Assembly: GCA_029865605.1 (NCBI GenBank)
Contig: JAOUGE010000007.1
Span: 1-47,408 of the forward strand
DNA: 47,408 nucleotides
Direction: 5' to 3'
Source of the DNA: Candidatus Berkelbacteria bacterium
GTDB lineage: Bacteria > Patescibacteriota > UBA1384 > DTJR01
Of this stretch, positions 10,646 to 20,357 are shown piece by piece. The notes beneath the pieces were generated by a model, which ran no database searches, was not told the DNA's origin, and saw nothing but the letters and a program-made list of their open reading frames with translations. Numbering within the stretch: the stretch's first letter is position 1; the number at the start of each line of letters is the position of its first letter. Made by a program: the position numbers and the translations under genes.

Positions 10646-12395
10646 TTTGGGTTTTCGGCAACTTATAATAACTATTTAAAAGCCAGTCGGCAATTTCGCC
10701 AAAGATCGGGGCGGCCGAAGACTCGGCCCATTCGACGCTCTTGGGCTTATTAAACTTAACTAACATTACGAATTTAGGATCATCGGCGGGAGCAAATCCA
10801 GCAAAGGAGCCAATATGCTGGCTTTCCTCGTATCCCCCATCAGCTTTAGGAATTTGGGCCGTGCCGGTTTTGCCCGCGACTCGAAAGCCCTCAACCGCCG
10901 CCTTTTTGCCGTGCCCCCGCTCAATGACTGAAACCAGCATCTCAACCATTTTTTTCGTATCCTCTTCCGAGAGAATTTGCCTCGGCTCGGTAACCTCAAC
11001 CGATCTTTCGGAGTCGCCCTCAATAACTTTATCTAAAATTCTCGGCTTAGCCATTCTGCCTTTATTCGCTAATACCGAGAAAGCCGAGATAATTTGCATC
11101 GGGGTGGTTGATATTCCCTGACCGAAAGAAATAGTAGCCCTGTTGACATCTCTCCACTTTCTAGTCGGTATTACTTGGCCGGGTGATTCCCCCGACAAAT
11201 CAATGCCGCTTTTCTGGCCAAAGCCGAACTTTTTTAGGTAGTCACCAATAATACTATTTTCCATCTTATTGGCAACCCAAATCATCCCAATATTATCCGA
11301 ATTTTCAAGTATTTCGGTGACTGTTTCATAGCCAAAAGCTTTATCTTGAGAATTATGAATCTCGTAGCCGTCAACGACGACGAAGTTCCCGAAACCTCCG
11401 GGAATATCGTCAGGTTTAGAATCAGGTTCAACCCTTTCTTCCGTAATCGCCATAGAAACAATAATCGGTTTGAAAATCGAACCCGGCTCCCAGTTGAGAG
11501 CAACTACCGGATTAAGAAAGACCGACTGCGAATCTGTCGAGATCTCATTAAATTTATTTGGATCATAGTCAGGTAAAGAAGCCATAGCCAATACCCCGCC
11601 GGTTTTAGGATCCATAATTACGATCGAGCCGCCTTCGGCGCCGTAACGCTTGATTCCCTCTTCCAGTTTCTTCTCAACCATATATTGGATACTTCGATCA
11701 ATCGTTAGAACCAGCGAAGCTCCGTCTTTACCCGGGTCACTTTCTCTCACCTCAAAAATACGTCCGAGATTATCTTTAATGCCTTTTAGGACTCCCCCCT
11801 CTCCCTTTAAAATACCATCGTAATACTCCTCCAATCCATAACGCCCGCTGCCCTCGAAATCAACGAAACCAAGAATTTGCGACATAAATTCACGCTCCGG
11901 GTAAAATCTCGAATACTGCCCCTCAATATATATGCCTTTCAGGTTCAGTGCGGCGACTTGATCAGAGACCTTTTTGCTTACTCTCTTTTTAAGCGGGGGG
12001 ATATACCACTTGTCAATATTTATCGCTTCAAGAATTTTGGTCTCATCTTCTCCTAATATCGGAGCGAGCCTTCTTGCCACTTCAGCCTTATCATCAATAT
12101 GTCTCGGCACGGCAGTAATGTTGTATAGCTCGAGCTGGGTCGCGACAGGAAATAGACCAGATTTTGCCTCATCTATTAAATCAACGCTTTCACTATCTTT
12201 AATATAAATAGTCCCTCTTTTAGCCGGCTGTTCGATCTTTGTATAATATTGTTTTTCCGCCTGAGCGGCGTAAACGTGTTTTTTAAGAACTTGTCGGTCA
12301 AAAAGCCTTACAGCAAACAAGCCACCTATAACTAGTATGGCTATTGCTAAACTTGCAAGCCTCCTCTGGCTCGGTCGTGAAATTTGTTGATACAT
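10629..12395 (-). CDS. ftsI: Penicillin-binding protein/transpeptidase FtsI-like
   Basis: PASTA-less PBP2/FtsI; EPGSIFKP (SxxK), SDN, KTGTAQ. Confidence 0.92.
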   Translation of the reverse strand: MYQQISRPSQRRLASLAIAILVIGGLFAVRLFDRQVLKKHVYAAQAEKQYYTKIEQPAKRGTIYIKDSESVDLIDEAKSGLFPVATQLELYNITAVPRHIDDKAEVARRLAPILGEDETKILEAINIDKWYIPPLKKRVSKKVSDQVAALNLKGIYIEGQYSRFYPEREFMSQILGFVDFEGSGRYGLEEYYDGILKGEGGVLKGIKDNLGRIFEVRESDPGKDGASLVLTIDRSIQYMVEKKLEEGIKRYGAEGGSIVIMDPKTGGVLAMASLPDYDPNKFNEISTDSQSVFLNPVVALNWEPGSIFKPIIVSMAITEERVEPDSKPDDIPGGFGNFVVVDGYEIHNSQDKAFGYETVTEILENSDNIGMIWVANKMENSIIGDYLKKFGFGQKSGIDLSGESPGQVIPTRKWRDVNRATISFGQGISTTPMQIISAFSVLANKGRMAKPRILDKVIEGDSERSVEVTEPRQILSEEDTKKMVEMLVSVIERGHGKKAAVEGFRVAGKTGTAQIPKADGGYEESQHIGSFAGFAPADDPKFVMLVKFNKPKSVEWAESSAAPIFGEIADWLLNSYYKLPKTQNEKAT

Positions 12396-12399
12396 TTAC

Positions 12400-12708
12400 C
12401 TATAGGCTGGCTGGTTCCATCCCTTTCTTTTCTGCCTCGCTCTGGACATCCGAAAGCGCTTTAAGCCGCTGTCCCTCTAACTTAATCTGATCAATCTCGT
12501 TCTGCTTGTCCATCATATCCTTTTCCAGACCGCTCTGAACTATCTTCCGGCTGGCAATCTGGCTTGACTGAGAAAGGTAAAAGATTGAGAAAGCGGCTAA
12601 GATAATGAAGAATACTACCTTTGCTGAAACGGGGCCTAGGAAGAACCTTCTTTCGATTGTTCTCTTTTTTGCCCCCAGAAAACTGTTTCTTCTTCCGATA
12701 AAAATCAT
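12400..12708 (-). CDS. FtsL-like septum protein
   Basis: 102 aa, one TM then coiled coil, between rsmH and ftsI. Confidence 0.6.
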   Translation of the reverse strand: MIFIGRRNSFLGAKKRTIERRFFLGPVSAKVVFFIILAAFSIFYLSQSSQIASRKIVQSGLEKDMMDKQNEIDQIKLEGQRLKALSDVQSEAEKKGMEPASL

Positions 12709-13580
12709 TTTACCCTCATTATTGCTCGAAGTTTCGCGCTTCTTGATCTAGGATTAGCATTTATCTCCTCGCGACTGGCCACAATCGGTTTCTTTGTTAA
12801 AATCTGATATTGACCCGATTTAGCTCTATTCTTAAAATATTTTTTCACGATTCTGTCCTCGCCAGAATGGAAACTGATAACTGCCATTCGGCCATTTATT
12901 TTCAAATAAGTTGCTGATTCCAGTGCATCTCTCAAAGCCCCAAGTTCATCATTTACGGCAATTCTCAAGGCTTGAAATACCTGAGTTGCGGGGTGTATCT
13001 TTCGCCTCGGTTTAACTTTCTCGATGATTGCGACTAACTCACCGGTGGCGGTTATCTTTCTGTTCCTTCTCGATTTGACAATCTCGTCGGCTATCCGCCT
13101 TGAATGTCTCTCATCGGCAAGCTGGAAAAATAAATCAGCCAATTCTCTTTTTGTTAAACCGCTGACCAGATCGGCAGCGGTTGCCCCCTTAGACTTATCT
13201 ATCCTCATATCAAGCGGTTCATCTTTTGAGAAGGAAAAGCCCCGCCCGCTTAAATCAAAATGATAAGACGAAATCCCAAGGTCGAAAAGAATCCGGTCGG
13301 CTTTTTTAATCTTATTTTTTTCAAGGATCGAGCCTAGGTTTCGAAAATCCTCGTTTACAAAGATGATATTTTCAGCTTTAAAGCGGGATCGTGCTTTTTC
13401 AAGGACTTCCCTATCTTTTTCAACTGCTATAAGCAAACCCTTCTTACCGATACGCTTTAAAATCTTCTCAGAGTGTCCGCCAAAGCCAAAAGTTGCATCT
13501 ATAACCGTATTCCCCTCTTGCGGATTAAGATACTCGAGGACCTCCTTTAGCAAAACAGGGACATGAAAACCTTTTTCCAT
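12705..13580 (-). CDS. rsmH: 16S rRNA (cytosine1402-N4)-methyltransferase RsmH
   Basis: HVPVLLKEVLEYL, DATFGFGGHS, DLGISSYHFD; start set at MEKGFHVP rather than the longer ORF. Confidence 0.95.
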   Translation of the reverse strand: MEKGFHVPVLLKEVLEYLNPQEGNTVIDATFGFGGHSEKILKRIGKKGLLIAVEKDREVLEKARSRFKAENIIFVNEDFRNLGSILEKNKIKKADRILFDLGISSYHFDLSGRGFSFSKDEPLDMRIDKSKGATAADLVSGLTKRELADLFFQLADERHSRRIADEIVKSRRNRKITATGELVAIIEKVKPRRKIHPATQVFQALRIAVNDELGALRDALESATYLKINGRMAVISFHSGEDRIVKKYFKNRAKSGQYQILTKKPIVASREEINANPRSRSAKLRAIMRVK

Positions 13581-13585
13581 AGATT

Positions 13586-13795
13586 TCAAGGAATTGCAGA
13601 TTTTGAACATGGGCGGCAAGATTCCTCTTCGCTCTCCGAATACGGGTTAACCCCATATTCAGAAAGCATCCCGCCGTAGCGGGAGAGCAATCCCCCTCCT
13701 TGGGTCGCCGCCCATGTCAATATGCTCTCGCGGGCAGTTGGCCTAAGGCCAAACGCCTCACGCCACTGACCGCATTTTCCAAACGACTTACACAC
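13586..13795 (-). other. mraZ-rsmH spacer: possible 69-aa ORF and/or structured RNA
   Basis: GTG-start ORF overlaps mraZ stop (GTGTGTAA) and ends 5 nt before rsmH; the same DNA folds into a closed multi-helix structure on the minus strand. Confidence 0.4.
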
Positions 13796-14219
13796 CCAGC
13801 TCCGACAGCTCTTCCGATATCTCCCCGGCCCTAGGCTCGATTTTTTCTACCAAGGCTTGCCACTTTGATTTACTCCAAACCTCTATCCGATCGTAAAGGC
13901 CTATCACAATTGCCGCTGTCTTAAGACTGGCATAATCCCGCAAATATCCCGGAACAATTACTCTCCCCTGTTTGTCAAATTCCACATCGCTCGCCCCAGC
14001 TAAGATTAAGCGCGCATAAAGTCGAGCCGATGATTTTGTGTACGGTAGCTGACCGATACTCTCGGCCATTTTCTTGAATTTCGCTTCGGGGAACAAAAAG
14101 AGGCAGCCGTCAAGTCCCTTGGTGATAACCGCTCCTTCTTTGAGAGCCCTCCTAAATTTCGCCGGGACTGCGAGCCGCCCTTTTTCATCAACCGCGTGTT
14201 CGTACTGTCCAATAAACAT
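13788..14219 (-). CDS. mraZ: Transcriptional regulator MraZ
   Basis: MFIGQYEHAVDEKGRLAVPAKFR and AGASDVEFDKQGRVIVP. Confidence 0.95.
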   Translation of the reverse strand: MFIGQYEHAVDEKGRLAVPAKFRRALKEGAVITKGLDGCLFLFPEAKFKKMAESIGQLPYTKSSARLYARLILAGASDVEFDKQGRVIVPGYLRDYASLKTAAIVIGLYDRIEVWSKSKWQALVEKIEPRAGEISEELSELGV

Positions 14220-14226
14220 TTTCTCA

Positions 14227-14295
14227 CCACTTTTCCCCACCTTTTGCCACTTCTTTCCACTTGCCCCATATTATATCAACTAAAAAGGGTGTCAA
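14227..14295 (-). promoter_or_regulatory. mraZ promoter and MraZ-box operator
   Basis: -35 TTGACA (14290-14295), -10 TAATAT (14268-14273); four GTGG direct repeats at exact 10-bp period (14227, 14237, 14247, 14257) just upstream of the ATG. Confidence 0.8.
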
Positions 14296-14342
14296 GAGAA
14301 CAAAAACCGAACAGCAAAATCTGCGAAGACTAGGAGCGCTCC

Positions 14343-14513
14343 TTGACGTCTCAGAAGAAATACGATACACTACACCGATGCCATAAGATTATGGGAGGGA
14401 TGCTCCGTGAGAAATGGCGTGCATCACAGGCGGTTGGCGCAGGCTTTCGGTGCCTGTCTGCCAATATCCTGCTTACAGGCGGGCCACCCCAGGCCCGCCT
14501 GTCATCTATCTAG
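14343..14513 (+). ncRNA. Candidate structured RNA (or 37-40 aa micro-ORF) with own promoter
   Basis: TTGACG-17nt-TACACT then serial hairpins, ending in ACAGGCGGGCC/GGCCCGCCTGT. Confidence 0.4.
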
Positions 14514-14954
14514 AACAGAGTGAATATATTTTTTTCGAGGAGTAGTTATCAAGAATCCACGGCTACAAAAGAAGACTCTCCTTGGCAATCTCTCTAGACC
14601 AAACCAACGCCAGTTAGTTATTTCGTCTGGCTCCATAATCTTTATAACTCCAGTAAATTTAGTACATAAAAATCCGATAGTAATAAAATGAGCGTCTCTC
14701 ACTTTATCGTTTGCGATACTAACCAGCTTAAGATTTGCTTTACTGATTTTGATTCCCGTTTCTTCAAACACCTCTCGATAGCAAGCCTCTTCAAAACTTT
14801 CCCCAAAATGAATCTTCCCGCCCGGCATTGTCCAAGTTCCCTCGCCATGGAGTTCTGAATCCGCTTTTCTAGGATCGGTATTTCGTAAACCCAATAGAAC
14901 TTTTCCTCCCTTAAGGAGCATCACACCAAACCCTACACCTACTTTGCCACCCAT
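14502..14954 (-). CDS. NUDIX hydrolase (MutT-like)
   Basis: GGKIHFGESFEEACYREVFEETGI Nudix box. Confidence 0.9.
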   Translation of the reverse strand: MGGKVGVGFGVMLLKGGKVLLGLRNTDPRKADSELHGEGTWTMPGGKIHFGESFEEACYREVFEETGIKISKANLKLVSIANDKVRDAHFITIGFLCTKFTGVIKIMEPDEITNWRWFGLERLPRRVFFCSRGFLITTPRKKYIHSVLDR

Positions 14955-16366
14955 TAGCTTAAATTAAGTTTGGAAAAAAAGTAATCGTTTAATTCTTTAA
15001 TTTTTACCCGTTCCTGTTTAAGAGTGTCGCGGTCGCGGACGGTGACAGAGTCATCTTTCAAGCTCTCAAAATCAACCGTTACGCACCAAGGAGTACCGAC
15101 TTCGTCTTGGCGGCGATAGCGGCGGCCGATCGAGCCAGACTCATCATAATATGCCCGGATTCTCTTTTCGCTCAAACCTTTATAAATCTTTTTAGCGATC
15201 TCCGGCAATTTATCTTTCTTCACGAGCGGAAAACAGCCCACTTGGACCGGCGCTATTGTCGGATGAAGATGCATTACGACTTCTCCTTTTTCTCGGCCGT
15301 CCGATCCGTCCGACTCGCTGTAGCCATCAACTATAACGGCCAACATCACCCTTTCAACTCCCAAAGTCGGCTCGATAACGTAAGGAATAAATTTTTCTTT
15401 TATCTCCTCATCAAAATAATGCAAGTCGCGGCCGGAAAATTCCATATGGCGCTTTAAGTCATAATCGGTGCGATTGGCAACGCCGGCCAGTTCCGACCAG
15501 CCAAAAGGAAATTCATACTCGATATCAACCGTTCTTTTAGAGTAGTGGGCGAGTAATTTTTTCGGATGCTCGTATTCACGCAACTTCTTTTCGTCTATGC
15601 CCAAATCTGTATAAAATTTTTTCCAAAGTTTAAACCACTCGTCAAAAGCTTTCTCGTCGGCTCCCTTTTCGACAGATTCTGGCTTAACGAAATATTCTAT
15701 TTCGGCAATTTCAAATTCGCGGGCACGGAAGAAAAAGTCGCCGGTGGTAATTTCATTCCTAAACGACTTGCCAATTTGAGCAATACCGAAAGGAACTTTT
15801 TGGCGTGAACTTTCCAAAACCAGCTTAAAATCGGTGAACATTGATTGAGCGGTTTCGGGCCGAAGATAGGTCAGACTTGCTCTATCCTCGACTGGCCCCA
15901 AATAAGTTTTAAACATCAAGTTAAATGGTTTTGCTTTTGCTATAAAGTCTAGATCTAGCTCTTCCCCGCAGCTTGGGCATTTTATCTGTCGTTTTATATG
16001 GGCACTAATTTCGCTCTTTTTTTCGTCAATTTTATATTCTTCTGGTGTTAGAATGTGATCTACTCTATGTCTCGCGTGACAGTGCTTACACTCAATTAAC
16101 CAATCTACAAATTTCTCTAAATGCCCCGAGGCCTCCCAAACCTTCGGATGCATAATCACCGCGCCTTCTATTCCAACCACATCCTCACGGCGCAAAACAA
16201 AAGTTGCCCACCAATGGCGCTTGATGGCATTTTTCATTTCAACACCGAGCGGGCCGAAATGCCAAACCGCCCCAACCCCACCATAAATCTCCGAGCCCTG
16301 CCAAACGAAGCCGCGGCGCTTGCAAAGCGAAACGATTTTTTCCATTAAATTAATGTCGCTTTTCAC
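14954..16366 (-). CDS. glyS: Glycyl-tRNA synthetase (single-chain class II)
   Basis: RRGFVWQGSEIYGG, RPETAQSMFTDF, FRNEITTGDFFFRAREFE. Confidence 0.95.
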   Translation of the reverse strand: MKSDINLMEKIVSLCKRRGFVWQGSEIYGGVGAVWHFGPLGVEMKNAIKRHWWATFVLRREDVVGIEGAVIMHPKVWEASGHLEKFVDWLIECKHCHARHRVDHILTPEEYKIDEKKSEISAHIKRQIKCPSCGEELDLDFIAKAKPFNLMFKTYLGPVEDRASLTYLRPETAQSMFTDFKLVLESSRQKVPFGIAQIGKSFRNEITTGDFFFRAREFEIAEIEYFVKPESVEKGADEKAFDEWFKLWKKFYTDLGIDEKKLREYEHPKKLLAHYSKRTVDIEYEFPFGWSELAGVANRTDYDLKRHMEFSGRDLHYFDEEIKEKFIPYVIEPTLGVERVMLAVIVDGYSESDGSDGREKGEVVMHLHPTIAPVQVGCFPLVKKDKLPEIAKKIYKGLSEKRIRAYYDESGSIGRRYRRQDEVGTPWCVTVDFESLKDDSVTVRDRDTLKQERVKIKELNDYFFSKLNLS

Positions 16367-16381
16367 TTACTTACCTTTGAC

Positions 16382-17479
16382 CTATTTAAAATGGTATTCT
16401 CTCGGCAAAGTGGGCGAAATCCGAGATAGTATTTCGTGCACATTGGTATCGGCCCACTTGGCAAGTTTATCTGCATATAGGGTAGCAGAACCCTGACTTC
16501 CCAACAAGACGACCTCGTCGCCGGCAACCGCCCTCAAGCCCGTAACGTTAAGCATTAAAGCATTCATGCAGACCCTGCCTATTACCTTAACTCTCTTTTC
16601 ATCAACGATTGCCTCGGCAATATTTGAAAGCGCTCTCGGGTAGCCGTCCGAATATCCAAGCGGAACAATGGCAATTTTAATCGGTCCCTTAGCAATATAG
16701 GTTCTTTTATAGCCCACCGACTGATTTGTACTGACTCGTTTAACTTGAGCAATTTTACTCTCAAGACTCATTGCCGGCTGAAGCTCGTCTGCTTCAGTTT
16801 CAAATCCATAATATCCATAAAGACCTAACCCCACCCTTACCGCATCAAAATGTGCCTCCGAATACTTAAAGGTCGCTTCGGTCGCTGCCATATGAGCCAT
16901 CGGAATAGGAATATGGCTTTGCTGAAAACCAAACAGAACATTTTGAAACTCCCTTAATTGCTCGCGAGAAAACTTCTGATCGCTGGCGTCAGCAAAATGG
17001 GAGTAAATCCCCTCTATTTTAATATGTCCGAGCGACGACACTTTGAGATAGTTTTCAACCATGCCTTGGGGAGAAAAACCATAGCGGCTCATCCCCGTAT
17101 CAACTTTAATATGGACCCTCGCCCATTTATTCAGTTTCTTAGCTTCGGCGGAAAGTTTATAAGCAGTCTCTAAATCAAAAAGCGAAAGGGTAATATCAAA
17201 GTCAACCAGCCGGCGAAACTCCGCCGGATCAATATACCCAAGAACTAAAATCGGCGCCTTAATTTTCGAAACGCGCAAAGAAACTGCCTCATCCAAATTT
17301 GCGACTGCCAGCATATCTGCACCAGAAGTCCAGACCGCTCGAGCGGTCTCACCAAGACCGTGGCCGTAAGCGTTCCCCTTAACTACTCCAATAACTTTAA
17401 TCTCGGGATCAAGGCGTTTCTTGATGACCTTCAAGTTGTTTGAAATTGCGTTTAAATCAATATTGACCCGGTTTATCAC
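16382..17479 (-). CDS. alr: Alanine racemase
   Basis: VVKGNAYGHG PLP site, KVDTGMSRYGF. Confidence 0.95.
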   Translation of the reverse strand: MINRVNIDLNAISNNLKVIKKRLDPEIKVIGVVKGNAYGHGLGETARAVWTSGADMLAVANLDEAVSLRVSKIKAPILVLGYIDPAEFRRLVDFDITLSLFDLETAYKLSAEAKKLNKWARVHIKVDTGMSRYGFSPQGMVENYLKVSSLGHIKIEGIYSHFADASDQKFSREQLREFQNVLFGFQQSHIPIPMAHMAATEATFKYSEAHFDAVRVGLGLYGYYGFETEADELQPAMSLESKIAQVKRVSTNQSVGYKRTYIAKGPIKIAIVPLGYSDGYPRALSNIAEAIVDEKRVKVIGRVCMNALMLNVTGLRAVAGDEVVLLGSQGSATLYADKLAKWADTNVHEILSRISPTLPREYHFK

Positions 17480-18195
17480 ATCGCCCCTTCCGGTAAAACC
17501 TTACCAAAATGCCACTCAACAAATTTTAGCAAAGATTGGTAAGATCGCCCAAAGATCTTTTCGTCAACTTTTGCTTTCACAATTTTCTCATAAGGAGAGT
17601 TAAAGATCAATCGAAGCAGTTTAGTTTCATTCTCAAGTATCTCCGGATTTCCCTCGGCGTCGCAAGACCGGTGTAAAATACCGACTTTGGGTGAAAAAAC
17701 CACTTTTTCTTTACTGGCGATTTTCCTCCTACACTTCTGACAGACAAAAAGCTCAGGCTCTAGTCCCAGTTCATCAATACAGTTGGCCAGAAACACAAGA
17801 GCAGTCAGCTGAAATTCACGTTCGCAAATCTGCTGAATAGCAGATTTTAAAACAAAGTAAGTTTTGGGGTGGGACTCGTCAACTTCAAAAATCTTGTCAG
17901 TAAACTTTAATAAATAGCTAATCTTTTGAGTCCTAAGGAAGTTACCCCTCGCTCCTTCCGGAACAAAAATCGGGGAGATTTCTTTTACAATGTCAATCGA
18001 GTTAGTCCGACTGATATAAAACCTCGCCAACGTGCCTAAGTCTGAATATGGTGCCAGCTTCGAGCCCGGCCGCCGGCTACCTTTAGCCAAGGCCTCGGTT
18101 TTGCCTTTTTCTTTCGAAAATAAAGTCAGAATTCGGTCTTTTTCGGCAAAATTCCTTTTTTTGATGACAATTGCTTCGAGCTTATAGTTTCTCAC
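17476..18195 (-). CDS. recO: DNA repair protein RecO
   Basis: OB-fold N-term AIVIKKRNFAEKDRILTLFSKEKGK, CxxC zinc pair. Confidence 0.88.
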   Translation of the reverse strand: MRNYKLEAIVIKKRNFAEKDRILTLFSKEKGKTEALAKGSRRPGSKLAPYSDLGTLARFYISRTNSIDIVKEISPIFVPEGARGNFLRTQKISYLLKFTDKIFEVDESHPKTYFVLKSAIQQICEREFQLTALVFLANCIDELGLEPELFVCQKCRRKIASKEKVVFSPKVGILHRSCDAEGNPEILENETKLLRLIFNSPYEKIVKAKVDEKIFGRSYQSLLKFVEWHFGKVLPEGAM

Positions 18196-18256
18196 AGTTT
18201 GAGAATAGCAAAAGCTTCAAAAAAACACAGTCGAATTAGAACTTTCTGCAGCTAAA

Positions 18257-19027
18257 TTAACCTTTAGCCAGTCTTTTCTTTAAAATACTTTCTACTTCCT
18301 CCCTGTCTTCGTGAGTGTTTATCCCAAGTGCCTCGTCTTCATTTTCAATTTCTACTGTCTCTACTTTCTTCCCATCTTTAATCGCCAGCTCAACGATTGT
18401 GTTTACATAATATTCCTTTTTGACAGGGCTAAGCGGAATTCGAGGCAGAGCGCTAAATAACCATTTATTGTCAGCAACAAAAACACTTGGGCTCCGTTCG
18501 GCAATTTTTAGCTGCTCCTCACTTGCCTCCGGAACTTCCACAACAGCTAGAACTTTCCCGTTTTTATCCCTTATTATCCTGCCATAGCTTCCGAAGCGAT
18601 TGGGGGTAATAACTACCGCAAATCCTAAGGTTAAATTATTTTTGGATGCTGTCTCAATCATTTTTCTAAAAGTACCAGCAGTATAAAGGGCATGGTCTCC
18701 ATTAACAATAAGAGTTATCCCCTCTTCGTTACCAATAAGATTTTCGGCCTGTATAACTGCGTGGCCTGTGCCGAGTTGTTCCTTCTGCCAGACATACTCT
18801 GACTTCTCGCCGAGATAGTCGATAACCTGATTGCCATGAAATCCCACGACCGTAATGACCCGATCGAACAAACCCTCTTTTTTTAATTTAACAAACGGCT
18901 CAATCGCCCAGCCAATAATCGGCTTGCCCGCGACTTCAAACATTACCTTTGGCTTGTCTACTGCGCCAATCCTTGTCCCTTTGCCCGCTGCCATAATGAT
19001 GGCAAATGCTTTTTTCCCGTTGATCAT
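18257..19027 (-). CDS. Sugar nucleotidyltransferase (GlmU N-terminal-like)
   Basis: IIMAAGKGTRIGAVDKPKVMFEVAGKPII, QLGTGHAV, NGDHALY. Confidence 0.85.
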   Translation of the reverse strand: MINGKKAFAIIMAAGKGTRIGAVDKPKVMFEVAGKPIIGWAIEPFVKLKKEGLFDRVITVVGFHGNQVIDYLGEKSEYVWQKEQLGTGHAVIQAENLIGNEEGITLIVNGDHALYTAGTFRKMIETASKNNLTLGFAVVITPNRFGSYGRIIRDKNGKVLAVVEVPEASEEQLKIAERSPSVFVADNKWLFSALPRIPLSPVKKEYYVNTIVELAIKDGKKVETVEIENEDEALGINTHEDREEVESILKKRLAKG

Positions 19028-19052
19028 ATAATCTCCTTGGGTTCATTTTTAC

Positions 19053-19112
19053 AAAAAAATCGGCTTTTTACAAACCCCAACACTTTTCAAAAAATGTTGG
19101 GGCAGGCCGATT
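19053..19112 (-). terminator. Nested intrinsic terminator after aminotransferase
   Basis: AATCGGC ... GCCGATTTTTTT enclosing CCCCAACA...TGTTGGGG. Confidence 0.7.
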
Positions 19113-19114
19113 GG

Positions 19115-19144
19115 GGGGGGCTAGGGCTTAAGCCCTAGCCCCCC
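19115..19144. repeat. Perfect 30-bp palindrome spanning aminotransferase stop codon
   Basis: GGGGGGCTAGGGCTTAAGCCCTAGCCCCCC. Confidence 0.9.
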
Positions 19145-20347
19145 GGATAGTTCACTGATCGCTGCCGCGATCAGTCCGAGCCCCTCGCGTACCGTACTCT
19201 CCGGACCGGCGTAGGAGAGCCGCAGCCAGCCCGAGAGAATTCCGGGTCTGTCATGCGGCGCAAACGCTTCGCCGGGGATTACCCCGACACCGCGCCCAAG
19301 AAGGCGATCCGCGAACTGGCAGGTCGTCATTCCTTCCGGCAGCCGGGGGCCAACGTTGATGAAAGCGAAGAATCCGCCTTCCGGCGGCGCCATCGGCAGC
19401 CCGAGCCGATCGGCCCAGTCGATAACCATCCGGCGGCGCTTCTCCAACTCTCCGATTACCTCTCGGCAATGTTCGCGGCGATCCATTAGACAAGCCGCGG
19501 CAGCGGCGGAGACAAAGCTCGGACAGCCGACGCACTCGCCGGTAATAATGCCCATCGCCTTGATAATCTCCGCCGGCCCAGTCGCGTACCCGAGCCGGTA
19601 GCTCGGAACCCGCAGTTCCTTGGAGCCGGAACGTACCGTTACCGTGCAGCCGGCCATCCCGGGGAGAGTGGCGAACGGCACAAACCTCCCCTCATAGTCG
19701 AACTCGGCATAAGTCTCGTCGGCGAGTATCCACGCTCCGAAGCGCCCCACGAGTTTGGCAACAGCTTCTAGCTCCTTGCGCGACCAGACCTGCCCTGTTG
19801 GGTTGACCGGGTTATTGACAACCACGGCTACCGTCCGAGTCGCTGAAGTTGCCACCTGAAGCCACTCCTCAAGCGACCGAAGGTCTGGGGCAAACATCGG
19901 GGGAGCACACTCAACCGCAACTGTCTGGTAGCAGTTAATGTGCGCCCCGCGTTCGAAGGGCGGGTAGCCAGGCGAAAACCAAACAACGTAGTCACCTGAT
20001 CCCCCTGTCCAGGGATCGCCCGGCTCGAGAAGCACCCGAAGCGCCACGTCAACAAGCGTCTTGGCGCCGTTTGATATGATGCATCGCTCCGGTGTCGCTT
20101 CAATGCCCACCTCGGCAAAGGTTCGGGCAACGATCTCCCGAGCTTCGAGCGAACCCGCAGCAGGCATGTACCTTGAATGCTGTGGTCCCTTCAGGGCAAG
20201 CCCTACCGCCTCTACAACTTCGTCGGGCGGCGGCTCACTAAGCTGGCCGATCGCCAAGTTGTGCTCAACCTTCGCGGCTCGCGCCGCATACTGGTTGAGC
20301 AAAGACGGACCAAGTGACAGTATCCTTTGCGTCGCGCGCGGTAGCAC
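19121..20347 (-). CDS. Class I/II PLP aminotransferase, GC-rich
   Basis: NNPVNPTGQVWSRKEL, ADETYAEFDY, SGSKELRVPSYRLGY; GTG start with AGGGGG RBS overlapping the tyrA stop. Confidence 0.88.
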   Translation of the reverse strand: MLPRATQRILSLGPSLLNQYAARAAKVEHNLAIGQLSEPPPDEVVEAVGLALKGPQHSRYMPAAGSLEAREIVARTFAEVGIEATPERCIISNGAKTLVDVALRVLLEPGDPWTGGSGDYVVWFSPGYPPFERGAHINCYQTVAVECAPPMFAPDLRSLEEWLQVATSATRTVAVVVNNPVNPTGQVWSRKELEAVAKLVGRFGAWILADETYAEFDYEGRFVPFATLPGMAGCTVTVRSGSKELRVPSYRLGYATGPAEIIKAMGIITGECVGCPSFVSAAAAACLMDRREHCREVIGELEKRRRMVIDWADRLGLPMAPPEGGFFAFINVGPRLPEGMTTCQFADRLLGRGVGVIPGEAFAPHDRPGILSGWLRLSYAGPESTVREGLGLIAAAISELSGGLGLKP

Positions 20348-20357
20348 TACAGTCCCC

